Source of the DNA: Loripinus fragilis
Lineage: Eukaryota > Mollusca > Bivalvia > Lucinida > Lucinidae
Length of the DNA: 64,000 nt
NCBI GenBank assembly: GCA_964019695.1
Contig: OZ026520.1
Location: 94,651,824 to 94,715,823, forward strand
Direction of reading: 5' to 3'
In this document: piece by piece, positions 1 to 12,592 of the stretch
Layout: each line of letters opens with the position of its first letter
Numbering within the stretch: position 1 is the stretch's first letter
Notes under the pieces: generated by a model
Databases searched by the model: none
The model's input: the letters and a program-made list of their open reading frames with translations, nothing else
What the model was told of the DNA's origin: nothing
Position numbers and translations under genes: made by a program

Positions 1-334
1 GAGACAATTAAAGTTCTCTCTCTGTTCACGCGTAAAAATATTTAAACAACCCTCATAATAAATGTCTTATTATCAACCACTGCTTTGCTAAACTCATCAT
101 AATTAAGCAAGCTCACGAGATAAAGGTACTTATAATGAATAGGCGACCAGCAAAGGCTCAAACGAGCATGTGCATACGCGCAGTCTCGCCAGATTTTTGC
201 TCGTTTCCACAAAGTTTAAAAAAATATCAAGATTCAGATCAAACATTAGACACCTTGTCCCATTGGGTTGCTAAGTATGAAAGTTTTTAGAGTAGTTATA
301 ACATAGGACTCCTTGGGCCTTAAAATTGCGATTT

Positions 335-455
335 TTTTTCTCATCCATCAGTTTAAACATGTGTTTGGGTGCTCAAAAGAACCGTCTCATCTAGACGGCT
401 CTTTTGAGTACCAACAACATATGTTTTTGTTGAGAAATAAGAAAAATAATTTTCA
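335..455. repeat. Hairpin MITE family M1, copy
   Basis: Family core is GAACCGTCTCAT then GAGACGGTTCTTTTGAGTAC, a near-perfect hairpin, flanked by CATATGTTTTGGGTG and its complement. Further M1 copies are listed separately. Confidence 0.8.
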
Positions 456-504
456 CTGTCACCGTCCAAATAAGGGAACGTTTTATTAGTAAAATTTTAT
501 TTAT

Positions 505-625
505 TTTCTTATTCATATGTTAAAACATATGTTGTGGGTACTCAAAAAACGTCTCGTCGAGCATTGAGACGTTTTTTTGAGTACCCACAACATATGTTGT
601 GATTGAGAAATAACGAAATTAATTT
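505..625. repeat. M1 hairpin MITE, copy
   Basis: Long stem (ACATATGTTGTGGGTACTC with its complement), with a variant core AAACGTCTCGTCGAG. Confidence 0.8.
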
Positions 626-702
626 TTAATTACGCAGTCTATCTAGAGGCTTGAATTTAACGCATTTGCGATGGTTCCATTTTATCATAGTGTGAACCAT
701 AT

Positions 703-939
703 GAGCCGAGACATGTGATTTCCAACAATGTGGTATTTTGACATGTGTAGACTCAAACGAGCCTGTGCAGCCTCCTTTTAAGCTTAGAAACTCCAAATGA
801 TGTTCGGTCAGTAGCTTAACACTCATAGAATATTCAAGCGACTAGCAAAGGTTCTGATCAGACAGCGCGTATACGCAGGCTAATCTGAGGACATGCTGGT
901 CGCACATACCACATTGTTGAAAATCTCATGTCGCGGCTC
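703..939. repeat. MITE family M5, copy
   Basis: TIR GAGCCG..ACATGTGATTTCC / reverse at the other end, inner GCAAAGGTTCTGATCAGAC hairpin-like segment. Same unit in opposite orientation at 37206-37436. Confidence 0.8.
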
Positions 940-2050
940 AATTATTCTTTCACGCCTTCTATCCTTAATGGATTTGTATTGTGTATTGTTTCAATTACAA
1001 CAAGGTTAATATGTCTATTAGCTGCATTCAAAAAATACAATTAACACAATATTGAATTTTAATATTGCGATCTTTGGTTCAGATAGCATACAACTGAGCG
1101 TTGGGTGTCACGCCAGAACAGCATTTACCCCAATCCATCACTGCATGGGCACAACCGGCATACTTTATAGTACATAGGAAATTGCTATTTAAATTATTGA
1201 GCGTTCAGATTGACATACGTTTATCTTTCTGTTCGTAACCCAGTAAACAAATAAAAGTGGGCCATTTAAGTCCCGTTAGCGAGTTTCATGAACCAAGACA
1301 TTTTGTTGGGCTGGGCTAGGCCAAAGGCTCAAGTGAGTTATTAGTATGACAATGGTATAGCTCTGTCCTCTTATGACTGTTAGCGTTCTTTGGTTCTTCC
1401 TCACAGTGCTCTGGGTTGGGCTGCATTGTGTGATTGTGGTATTTCCTGATAATGCTCACTTACCTTTTCACAGAGAGTTTTATTCTATAAGCCATCAAAT
1501 GACATCTCTTGAAGAGCAACTTTGGCTCTGATAATTGCCTTGCTATAATGCATACGCTGCATGGTCTTTATTAAATATTCAAATGAGTTACCAAACTTCA
1601 CTAACAGTACTAGTATCACTAAAGCAGATGAAATATATTGGACTTGAAAATTGCATGATTATAGCTGATTTCATAGGCCCTCCGTACTTTTCCGGATTTC
1701 AATCGGGACTCAAGTCACATGTACTTATATCACATGACTACCTTAGCCAATCGAAATTACTTCTGTTACCATGAGACAGAGCAGCCATGTGCTCGAGGTC
1801 AGTATCAAAACACCAAAAGAAATTCTGTTTTGTAAGCAAACCGGTTTGTATATAGTATACGAAGTGAGGATTAGTTTTAAGGGGCCACTTAGCGCCGCTT
1901 TGTATGTTTATTGTTACCTCGGAAACCAATTTTATGTTGTTGTTTTTTCAAACAGCAACCCGTGGTTGTTTACATTCTGACGTCAGTATTGAGTATGTCA
2001 CAGCACCGGTGTCACTGACTGAGTCGGTGTTTATGTAAACATTTCACCAT
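940..2050. other. No gene seen
   Basis: AT-rich unique-looking DNA. Short open frames at 1535-1980 overlap each other on both strands and show no family signal. Confidence 0.5.
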
Positions 2051-2857
2051 TTGCTGAGGCAATCCGTCGTGTTGAAGCATTGTCTTAAGGACATTCTTGC
2101 CTGGATGCATGGCAACATGCTAAAAGAAAATGCAGACAAAACAGAAGTTATCGCGTTCACATCTGAACGTAATGCAGGCTTGGTGCATGACATCTCTGTG
2201 ACTGTTGGTGACTCAGACATTAAGCCTTCATCATGCGTCAGGAATCTTGGTGCATGGCTTGATTCCAGGATGGACATGGAGCGGCATGTGAATTCCGTCT
2301 GTAAATCTTGCTTTGGACAAATACGGCAAATTGGTCATATCAGAAAATATTTAACAACGGATGCAACAAAATCCCTAGTTAATTCTCTTGTAACACCAAG
2401 ATTAGACTATTGCAATGCATTGTTGAGTGGTGTACCGAAGACAACTCTAAATAAATTACAAAATGTTCAAAACACAGCCGCGCGTGTTGTAACCAAAACA
2501 TCTCGTTACTGCCACATAACCCCTATACTGAAAGAACTTCATTGGCTACCTGTACAATATAGGATCCAGTATAAAATTCTTACTCACACATACAAAGCAC
2601 TGCGTGAACAATCCCCAGTCTACATTAAAGAGTTACTCCAAGTGTATAGGCCACGAAGAGACTTAAGATCACAAAATAACCCTCTTATTCTTGAGGTACC
2701 AAGAAGCCGTACTGTGTTGTATGGTGATCGCAGTTTTGCTATAATTGCTCCAAAACTATGGAACGCTCTCCCACCTGGGGTTCGGGTCTGTAGCACACTC
2801 TGTGCTTTCAAGCAGTCACTTAAGACACACTTTTTCATACAAACGTACGGAAAGTAA
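2051..2857 (+). pseudogene. Reverse transcriptase C-terminal part of a LINE
   Basis: 268 open codons. The stretch begins within the RT thumb (ILAWMHGNMLKENADKTEV) and continues through TPRLDYCNALLSGVP, LHWLPVQYRIQYKILTHTYK and APKLWNALPPGVR to the usual LINE end. The catalytic YADD block is missing because the copy is truncated. The first few codons are probably not LINE. No internal stops, so the insertion may be fairly recent. Confidence 0.85.
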
Positions 2858-3227
2858 AGACTGGTTATTTTAGAGTATAACTGAACTTTATATAAACAGG
2901 GCGACATTGTTTTAAATGTTTTACAGTAATTAGTTACATTGGTAAACTGTTTAACTTGCGCAGTTTACAAAGATCGTAAGTGGATTTTACTATATAAGTT
3001 TGTTTTTAAAATTTAAATAGTTTAGTTTATAGGAACATAAGACATTAATAATTTTAAACCAAACAGCGGTAAACTAGTTTACTGTTTAACTGTTCAATTT
3101 GTAGATCGAATTGTCTATTTTATTTGTATTTGTGTGTGTTTTAATGTATCTGTGTATGTTTTAATGTATTTTGTGTAAAGCACTTTTGAACGTATGCACA
3201 TATGATAAAGGTGCTATATAAATTTGG

Positions 3228-3282
<55 letters not shown>
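2068..3282 (+). mobile_element. 5'-truncated LINE with ORF2 C-terminus and (AAT)n tail
   Basis: Coding remnant, 3' UTR and the 3' end GGTGCTATATAAATTTGGTA followed by (AAT)n, a layout common to L2/CR1/Jockey-type LINEs. Clade not assigned further. Confidence 0.75.
3227..3281. repeat. (AAT)n microsatellite, LINE tail
   Basis: Uninterrupted ATA/AAT trinucleotide run directly after the LINE 3' end. Confidence 0.95.
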
Positions 3283-3283
<1 letters not shown>

Positions 3284-3617
3284 TGACTCCATATCTCGTC
3301 AAAAACATCATTGGTAATGTGGCATTGAGCTATCAAGTCAATCTAGCGATAGAAATTCCTAATATTACCGAAAACTACATAAATTAGCACGTTTTCACTT
3401 GTCGACATAGGGTATCTGCAATGCTTATTTAAATATACGTCACGTTGTTAGGAAGTTTTTTTGATTGGCCAGATATTTTTCTATTCGGGAATCGGAACAT
3501 AACGGGAAAACGTCTATATAAAATAAGCTATTCTCTTCATAAAACTGGGTTTGATAAAAATAAGGACGACTTTGCACTCAGCACTCTTTATAGTGTATAA
3601 CTTTGTGGTGTATAACT

Positions 3618-4105
3618 TGCTTTATCTCCTTGTTATATCTTGATTTATATGTTTTAGGAGATGATGCATTGATAAGTTAGGGGTCTTTCATGCAAACCAA
3701 ATATCTATGTGTCTTGATCCACATCTGAATTAAGGGTGAGGTTGGCGCCGTTAAACTGGTTTAAGCCCTCCAGTAAAATATTTTACTGACCGTTCCAAGG
3801 CGGTACTTCTTTTGTGGATCTTTTATGTTTTTGTTCTGTCTTGTGTTTGCTATGTTTTGTGCACGTCTGTTTATATGTGCTTTGTGGTCACCTGCTGGGA
3901 AAGGGCTGACCTCTTGGCTCTCGTTTGTGGTGTCTTCTGTGAGTTTGTCACTTTCCCATTGGTATCCTGGGCCAGGTGTGGTACTTGATTGTATCGATTC
4001 CTGATCTTTGCACCATTACTTACTTTTGTCACTTTCCCATTGGTATCCTGGGTCAGGTTTGGTACTTGATAGTATCGATTCCTGATCTTTGCACCCTTAC
4101 TTACT
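3618..4105 (+). mobile_element. 3' tail of the YLDD retroelement, end duplicated
   Basis: Forward copy. The last about 70 bp (CACTTTCCCATTGGTATCCTGG to TTTGCACC) is present twice in tandem (3950-4018, 4026-4095). Confidence 0.8.
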
Positions 4106-4853
4106 TTGCAGGGGAACTCATTCCAATCCCATTTCTATAGAAAACTAATCGTTTGTCCACCAGGTGCTAATTATATAATCCGGGCTCAACACAGCTGGGT
4201 TCAAAACTATAAAAAAATAGTAAGTGAGTATGATCAGGAAGTACCACAATCACAAACTATAGAGAAACCCATGGCATCACGAGGAAGAGTAACACAACAA
4301 TCACGAGACACCATGCAGGAAGACTAACTAAGCAAACTCCTTTGTTTGACTGCAAAATACCAAAAGCAAACAAAGTTAATGGCATAAATAGCAACGTCTA
4401 TCACTTATTAGAAACAGAGTACAGGTACAAAATACAAGTAAATATTGTCACATTTTGAAGGATATTGTTGAGTTCAAATTCATTGTTTTCCATGAGCTAA
4501 GCTTTAGGGGTCAATATCTCGTTTTAGGGCGTTGATATGCTGGAATCAACAAAAGACTCAACTTGATAAGCTGTTCAAAGAAATACAATTGTGACATAAA
4601 AATGTTAACTTACGTAAATATTTTAAAATTCCTCAGTTCTGTATCATTTATGCGACACTGCCGCCACGTTGAAACTCAGTCTAATCATGTTGTCACTGGC
4701 GCCTACGTTTCTAATCAGAGCACTAACGAAGGCGTTAGACAACAGTGAGTATGGCATATTTTCATGTATACCTCCATCAAGCATTTCAGTTATTACCAAT
4801 AAGTGTAATGAACATTTTGAAGGATTGACTCGGTGGGTGGGGATCGGCCTTTT

Positions 4854-4912
<59 letters not shown>

Positions 4913-6361
4913 AAATAGTAGAGCTACCCCGCTTATTTCGGGGTACAAGTTCGGTGACTTTTAAAGGTGGATAGTGTTTATTAAACAAGTATAGACATGC
5001 TTTTAGACATGTATATAGAGAACCTTCCTTCATGGATGTTTTAATTTTTCACAGTGCGACTATGCCTTCGGGATATGCACTTAACTGGAAGAAGAAGAAG
5101 TTCTGTGCTTGTGATATTTTACATGTGCTGTAACATATTCACAGTTTAGCAGTTATTATCTGTCAAGAATCATGAGAGTCTTCTCAATGCCTCCATTCGT
5201 CTGAGATAAAGTATGTGTAAATACTCCAAACAACCCCAACACTTTAGTATCGATATTGTCTAACTCAAATTGATGTTCCGCAACCAACACATCCAGTGCT
5301 AACTATGTAAGAAAGCCAGGCTTCTTCAACAGTCTTTGCAGCATATCTTACAAGTTGGATTTACAGTGAATTGGTTGAAGGTAGTCCTATTTGCATATAG
5401 TGTATTTGTGCCTGTCAATAATTTACATTTAGTCTGTGTCCTTCTACTGTCACGTATATTAGCTCTTACAGTGGATCATTTATGATGACTTCTACCAAAA
5501 TTTAACACAAGGGGATTCAAGTATTTTGTAGAAGATTTGCTTTCAATACCAGACTTCCAAGATGCCTCAAACCACATCACGTACCTTGTGGTTAAATGTA
5601 CGTTTCCAAACCTCCCTGGATATGAGATTATTTAACAACTAATCGCAGATGGTAAGCCATAATGCTTTGAATATATTAATACAAGTGAAAAAAAACTCTC
5701 GCTATCAGAAAATCCTTCATTACCGCCTGTCTTTGGGCTATTTCATATTTGAATTTACGTTCCTAATCAAGTTAACAAACATATTTAGTAAACTCTTATT
5801 CAATGCGTCCTTTAATAGGTAAGACACACATGAGAGCCAGGCAAGCAGAAAATGAGGTACATGTATTATCAGAGATTCCTTGGAATTTGTTTTAGACATT
5901 TTCTGTGGATTTTTCTAGGTTTTCAATTTATGTGTGCTTAAGAAGCATGACCTCAAGTCATGGAACAACAAAAATAAGCTAGATTTGTCCCCCAGGGTAG
6001 CCTTTAGCACACTGCCTCTATGGAGCCCACACCCATCAGAGAATAAGCAAGTTTTCTCACCCAAGACTCATTTTCCTGTCTATGTCTGCCTTTGTTTATG
6101 TACTTCTAACAATTCCAAGATGGGCAGCTGACATATAGACATAGTAATAGAAGATTTATTTTGAATCGAATATACATATAACAAGTTACTTCAGCCCTGT
6201 TGGGCTTTTACTTCGACAAACAAAATTAAAGAGAACAAACATAGAATATATCACAGAGCATGCAAGGTAGTATTATAAACATATACATACATTGTAAGAC
6301 TAAATAAATAAACTTTGAGCTGTAAAACAAAATTATTCTTAAATTATTTTGTTTATATCTC
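4106..6361. other. No gene seen apart from a microsatellite
   Basis: Apart from (TTG)n at 4852-4912 I see only AT-rich sequence with short overlapping open frames and no recognisable domain. Confidence 0.5.
4852..4912. repeat. (TTG)n microsatellite
   Basis: About 20 uninterrupted TGT/TTG units. Confidence 0.95.
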
Positions 6362-7075
6362 TAGCCATCTTGCTGACTTCAACACTCGCAATAAATTGTT
6401 AACACAGAAAAGGAGATAAAGCAAAGATAAGGACTCAACAGTAAATAAAACTGAATACCGGAGCAAAAGAAATCCAACAGGTAAACCCCGGTTGGCAACT
6501 TTGCTTTGCTCTTTAATTGCACGCCGGTGGGTCAGATTCAGACTATATGACGGTTCCGACCTATCTATTGATGAGATGGTAGGGGACTGATGCTTTGGCT
6601 GTTGTCAGGCCCACCGGGGATTTCTTTTGCTCCGGTATTCAGTCTTACGTACTGTTGAGTCCTTGTCTTTGCTTTATCTCCTTTTTGTATCTTGATTTAT
6701 ATGTTCTAGGAGATGATGGATAAATAAGTTAGGGGTCTTTCATGCAAACCAAACATCTATGTGTCTTGATCCACATATGAACTAAGGGTGAGGTTGGCGT
6801 GCCGTGAAACCGGTTTAAGCCCTCCAGTAAAATATTTTTACTGACCGTTCCAAGGCGGTACTTCTATTGTGGATCATTTGTGTTATTTATGTCTTGTGGT
6901 TGTCATGCTTTCGCATCTGTTAATTGCTGCCTTGTGGTCACCTGAAGGGAAAGGGTTGGCCTCTTGGCTCTTGTTTGTGATGTTGATTGTGATTTTGTTA
7001 CTTTCCCATTTGGTATCCTGGGACAGGTGTGGTACTTGATTGTATCGATTCCTGACTTTGCTGTCTTTCTTACTT
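6362..7075 (+). mobile_element. YLDD retroelement tail with an inverted piece
   Basis: 6362-6409 reads SHLADFNTRNKLLTQK, coding of the same element. 6410-6490 is the reverse complement of part of its own 3' UTR (6615-6695). The forward 3' UTR then runs 6491-7075. Confidence 0.75.
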
Positions 7076-7431
7076 TAATAGGAGACTAAGAGACTAGTAT
7101 ACTAGAGTAGATGCAAAGCGGACGGTAAATGCAAGTAGCACTCAAAGGGTAACGTAAAGTCTTCCCTTAAAGAATCAAGGGAAGAAAACAGTGAGGCGGA
7201 ATTTATGTTACAAAGTAATCACATCCTGTTAACATTTAGGTGGCTTAAAAGCGAAAAAGGCGAAAAATAAAAGCAAGACTGTACTCCATTAGGTAGTCTT
7301 GAAAGCGAAAATTTCTAAGGTACAAGTGTACAAAAGGATGAGATAATGGATAAAATTTATCATGAAAAGCAAAAACAGAAAAAGAAGCAAAGCAAAGCGC
7401 GGTAACACATAAGCAGAAAGCAAAAACAAAA

Positions 7432-8740
7432 CTAGGCACAACACAGACGGCATCCACATCTAAGGCCATCCCATCTCCAGAACAGCCTTCGGAACTGTGG
7501 GTATGACTCTGCCACCCGCAAGTTGTTAGTAAGAATATTCCAGATCCGGGGAGCCTCAGACCTGAATGACCTCAGACCAAACCTCGTGGGGTTTACTCTT
7601 TGGATGTCAGCCTTTCTCTCACCTCTAAAATTATATGTAGAAGTCTTAATACTAACCATATCTTGGATATATTCAGGTGAGAGTTTGTTAACTTTTTTGA
7701 ACACCTCCCGTGCCATCAGCTTAAGCCTTTTGGCATGGAGGGGCACAGTTTTAGTTTGGCTGAGTAATTTCTTGAGAGATGAGGAGTAATCATTGCTCAT
7801 TGCCCTCTCTTGAACCTTTTCCAGTTTATTTGTACTGGCAATACTACAAAAGTGTCAAGCTAAGGAGCAATAACTAAAATTTGATGATATAAAAGAGTCA
7901 TAGATGACCAATTTCCCCTGTTAAGTTATAAATCTACCAAGTCTTTTTAAAACAGCTTATTGTTTTGAAGCATTTCTACAAATTTCAGTCACATGGTCAT
8001 CAAATTTCAACATAAAATCAATATTTATACCCAACAAACTTACATTATTCTCACATTTAATGTCAGTTTCACAAATCCTGAAAGTTTCAATATTGTCATG
8101 AGTTTTCTTTCCAATACATATGGCTTGAAACTTGTCAGGATTGGTCGTCATGGAATTTTCTTCAAATTAGCTTTAGACTATCTGATTCTAAGACAGATTT
8201 TAAAAAGTTAAAATCTTTATGAATAAAAGAAATTGTATTGTCATCAGCATAGTTGCAGATTGTTGACCTTAAAACAAAGTAAAATATAATATTTAAGAAA
8301 ACGTTAAAAAGTAAGGGAACCAAAATGGATCTCAGGGGTACTCCTTTGAATAGTTTCTCCCAGTTACTTGTGAAGGTGCCTAGTCTAACTTGCTGAGACC
8401 TATCACTGAGGTAACTCTCAAGTAGCTCGACTGCCTCCTCTGATAATCCACAGGCTCTTAATTTTGCAATTAAGAGCCCATGGGGGAGGTAGTCGAACGC
8501 CTTGCAGAGATCCATCAGAATTGCAGCAACACATTCATGATTGTCCAATGCTTTTCTTTTAAAAGTCTGAGTCAGGGGTGACCTACCACTCTCTCCAGTC
8601 ATTCCATTTGGGGTTCTTGCTGAGAACAGTGTTGTTCTATGACGCATATGCTTAGACTCCTGTAAATTTAGTCGAGCTGATGATGCAGTGTACGCCTCCA
8701 GCTTCAAAGGGCCTTTTTTCGGTTTGTCTGTTCCTAGCAA
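7432..8740 (-). pseudogene. Decayed LINE reverse transcriptase
   Basis: Pieces in order on the minus strand: VAAILMDLCKAFDYLPHGLL and NYADDNTISF (RT palm, with the YADD box) at 8162-8740; MTTNPDKFQAICIGKK and VSLLGINIDFMLKFDDHV at 7957-8151; and LKLMAREVFKKVNKLSPEYI to RSEAPRIWNILTNN at 7432-7800. The pieces lie in different frames with gaps, so the copy is dead. The last residues (CGCRLCC) resemble the usual Cys-rich end of this LINE type. Confidence 0.8.
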
Positions 8741-9603
8741 GCTCGCAGTGGTTCTTTTCTCCGGGCACTCCGGCTTCTTTCCACAATGTAAAAACAGACT
8801 CCAACCGTTAGGCTAGCATGACCTCTTCGTGTCCAGTGTACGGTTCGGAAACTCACATTAAACCCCACTAGTTTTTTGGGAGTTTTTTGACCATACAATG
8901 GTCTCGGGGTGTCAGATGCTAGCTGTGGCTATGGGAATTGAGCCTTTCTCAGGCTGGATCCCTGATACAACAACATGTTTAGCCTATATCCCATTCTGGC
9001 TATTTCTTATTACATGGTTTAAACCACAAAATGTGGCTCTTAGTTGGATGTATGCAACATCTTTACCACCTCGCACTGTTACCTGCACTGGGCATCAGAT
9101 TGGTCCTCCGTATTTTTGACTTGGGGATTGTTTACACGTGTCAACTGTGGTTTTTACAAGTGTATATATATATGTGTATATAAAGTGGCAGTGGGGATTA
9201 TTCTTATCTACTCTACAAGAGGTGCGTCGGATTCGGCAGAAGATATATACAACAACAACGATGGTCGAGTCAATAGTCACGACCAATAGCTCAACAGTCA
9301 CAACCAAGGGCAGTAACTTGCACATCTTCCTTTTCCGGTTTTGTTTTTGAGAAAAAGTATGTTTTATTATTTGTTGTGTCAAAAATCCATCGTAAACTAA
9401 TTCATCAATCATTTAAATGAGACTTTAGTAGACGTGAATGGCATTTAAAGGGTTCAGCATTTACTGGCCGCTATTTTGGGCCCTATTTTTTCTAGTTTAA
9501 GCGTCAATTTGCCAATGTTATCCACTAGATGATCCAATAGAAGATTTTCTGTGTTTCCAAGTTTACCTGTTATACCTGTAGGCATCACCCTATAGGACAC
9601 CTT
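8741..9603. other. No gene seen
   Basis: Contains TTCTTTTCTCCGGGCACTCCGG, a motif common in animal repeats, just beside the LINE fragment; otherwise featureless. Confidence 0.45.
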
Positions 9604-9703
9604 GAACTAATTATTTATCTCATAGACCCCAATGGTGAAACCCTAGTTTTTGACAGTTTATTCTGCATCCCACAACACATGTGGGGCATCACCATATGCC
9701 TTA
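9604..9703 (+). repeat. Host repeat R, copy 1 (interrupted by MULE-2)
   Basis: Matches the first part of the intact copy at 26690-27161, starting GAACTAATTATTTAT. After MULE-2 only TATGCCTTAAGTTC (12579-12592) continues the match. Confidence 0.85.
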
Positions 9704-10756
9704 CGCAGTGTCTCGGGGTCCGGTACCCGACTCCTAGACTACGAGGCTAGGGATCCGGTACCGGACTCCGAGCCACGCCAGTGAGGACTGTCTCGGAGTC
9801 CGGTAGTGTGTGATATGGCTACTGATAAGTCTAGGGATACGGGTCCGTACCGCCACGTATACCATATGTACTAAAAGTTATTTTACCAACAAAAAACTCG
9901 TTTATACTCTCCGACTTTAAATAAACAATTGTCTTATGTGTTGAAGTTTTCTCTTTGCATCGTGACCGTCCGCCATCTTTGATCCTCGAAGGGAAGCTAT
10001 TATGTATGACAATTCCAAACAAGTGTAAGCTTATACAAAATGTATGAGATTTTTAACGGACAATAGTAAAAAAAAAATAACTATATAATTTCGCATACTT
10101 TATTCTTATTAGTTTTATTTTTCTGATCCTTATTTTTCAATTTCAAAAGCCATGAATAAAGGTAATCAATGTCAGGGGGAACTTACTATCGCATCAGTGA
10201 ATTTGCGCCGGGTTTGCGGTTCTTTAATTGATGTTTTTCTCAGTGGTTTTATTACGTTTTATTAAAAAAACATTTCATAATAATTGTTATCTGTCTATTT
10301 GATTATTGTCCGTAAGGTTAATGCCAATTTGCACTTTCATTGAAGTAAGCAAACGGCGATTGCAGGTGCATTGTTTAATTGCTTTCATACCCTCTAATTG
10401 GTCACCGACAAGGATAATTAATCCTAAAGGTGCGGTACGATTGTCTTCCATTTCTCCTAACAAACAGCACAATTATACACAATTAACGACCAAATCATCC
10501 ATGAAATATAATTGCAATAGTTTTTCCACTGTCATATTGCCATCATGGCTCACAAAGTCCACATCGGACAACAATTTGGAGACTTCTTGGCTTTTGAAAC
10601 TGCAATAAAAGTGTTCAATTTTTTAAGATGGACTCGCGGTTTTGAAAGCTGCAAAAGGCAGTCTCCAATAAGAACTTTAATGAAGCTCTGAAATTTTATG
10701 AAGTATCATATCATTGTATTCGCGGCGGCAAGAAGTTCAAACCCAGAGGGACATCT

Positions 10757-10757
10757 A

Positions 10758-10789
<32 letters not shown>
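10757..10789. repeat. (CT)n/(CTAT)n microsatellite
   Basis: A run of CT dinucleotides passes into TCTA tetranucleotides. Confidence 0.9.
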
Positions 10790-10790
<1 letters not shown>

Positions 10791-10794
10791 AAAC

Positions 10795-11224
10795 GAAACA
10801 GCTATATATGATCCCCTGAAAAATTACATAGCTACCAAGCAATGTTGAGCCATCATTGGTACGCCAGTGAAACGCCATTGAAATGGCGTTTCGCTGTCGG
10901 GACGATGATGGCCCGCATCGGCCCAATTTTAGTGATATTTGATCCCCTTATCAACTATATAAAGAAAAAAAATTGGACCCCCTTGGAAAAAAACTTCCTT
11001 GATCCGCGCATGGTATTTATAACCTGCAAGCACAGACCAGACACCACAGACCATAATCGTAAATGTTTATTAGTTTCACATATTGTGTAGGTACTGAAAA
11101 GAACCGTCTCATTGATACGTTCTTTTGAGCACCAACAATTTATGCATGCTAGGGGCTTTTTGTGTCTGTCTGTCGTCTATTCCATAGCCTCCTCTTCCAG
11201 CTCATTTAGGATAGGATGCAAGGC
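10795..11224. repeat. Direct repeat unit 1 inside MULE-2
   Basis: About 430 bp, nearly identical to 11348-11777, offset about 553 bp. Each unit holds the GCGAAACGCCAT-type hairpin and a copy of the GAACCGTCTCAT hairpin. Confidence 0.85.
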
Positions 11225-11347
11225 CGATGGTGGTCCGAAGTTATTCACAATACATCAGCTAAAACGCGGGCCGTTTTGGCCCGATATAACATGCATGGGC
11301 CGATGGTGGCCCGATGTAGCTTTCTGGCACAGGAAGTTATTCTCAGC

Positions 11348-11777
11348 AAAACAGTTATATATGATCTCCTGAAAAATTACAAAGCTACTAAGCAATGTTG
11401 AGCCATCATTGGTACGCCAGTGAAACGCCATTGAAAATGGCGTTTCGCTGTCGGGACGATGATGACCCGCATCGGCCCGATTTTAGTGATATTTGATCCC
11501 CTTATCAACTGTATACAGAAAAAAAATGGACCCCATCGGAAAAATACTTTCTTGATCCGCGCATGGTATTTATAACCTGCAAGCACAGACCAGGCGCCAC
11601 AGACCATAAGCGTAAATGTTTATTAGTTTCACATATTGTGTAGGTACTGAAAAGAACCGTCTCATTGATACGTTCTTTTGAGCACCAACAATTTATGCAT
11701 GCTAGGGGCTTTTTGTGTCTGTCTGTCGTCTATTCCATAGCCTCCTCTTCCAGCACATTTAGTATAGGATGCAAGGC
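11348..11777. repeat. Direct repeat unit 2 inside MULE-2
   Basis: Second copy of the 430-bp unit. The 123 bp between the units contains further GGGCCGATGGTGGCCCG-like palindromic sequence. Confidence 0.85.
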
Positions 11778-12592
11778 ACACATCACAGTCAGGGCGTAGG
11801 GATGATCTGTGTGGTTACGTTTATTCCATCTGACGCAAAGTCTTCTTATAAAGCTATGTCCGAAGATGCCGCAGTAAGGTCCACTGCCGTTGTCCCAGTA
11901 GTTAGTCTCTTTGAAAGCCATAGTTGATTAATGAATCTACACTGTAGATTATTTTGTTAAGTACAGGTGAGCTTATTTGACACTGCTCGCTCATCTCACT
12001 CATCAGCTGCCAACGAGTAGTTAATTGGTTTCTTTAATTGAAGATGAGAAGATAATTGCTGGTGAGAAGATAATTGATTTGTTACAGGTGAATAATTTCC
12101 TTTACTCTTGACATGTTTAAAAAAATAAGGATAAGAAAATATAGAATAATGTTCTTTCTAACTTTACCGCTATATACCGCTTTATCGATTTTTATACCTT
12201 TTGTATAAGCTTATACTTGTTTGACAGTAAATAAGATTAGCTTCCCTTTGAGGATCAAAGATGGTGGACGGAACAAAGTGAAATTAACAACGCGAGTTTT
12301 GTTGGTTATATAGTCACTACATAAATTGTGCAGGTACGGACCTGTCTCCCTAGACTTGTCAGTAATTGTTTTAGCAAACTACCAGACCACGTGCATTTAC
12401 GGACCCGTATCCCTAGGCTAGTCAGTAGTTGTTTCACAATATACCGGACCCCGAGACATTCCTCATAGGCGCGGCTCGGGGTCCGGTACCGGACCCCTAG
12501 AATGAGTGGCTAGGGGTCCGGTACCGGATCCCTAGCCTCGTTGTCTAGGAGTCGGGTACCGGACCCCGAGACACTGCGTATGCCTTAAGTTC

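Larger units (their letters stand above)
9704..12578. mobile_element. MULE-2: non-autonomous Mutator-like element
   Basis: 2,875 bp flanked by a perfect 9-bp TSD TATGCCTTA (9695-9703, 12579-12587). The uninterrupted site is at about 26781-26789. Its TIRs start CGCAGTGTCTCGGGGTCCGG and run roughly 350-390 bp (to about 10050 and from about 12185), including inverted copies of the block AGCTT(A)TACA...GGATCAAAGATGG. The outer arms repeat GGTACC-centred palindromes. No transposase is encoded; the interior has a 430-bp direct repeat and a CT/CTAT microsatellite. Confidence 0.85.

Noticed and set aside
4669..4914. Open frame with a poly-Cys end
   Set aside because: Product of the (TTG)n microsatellite.
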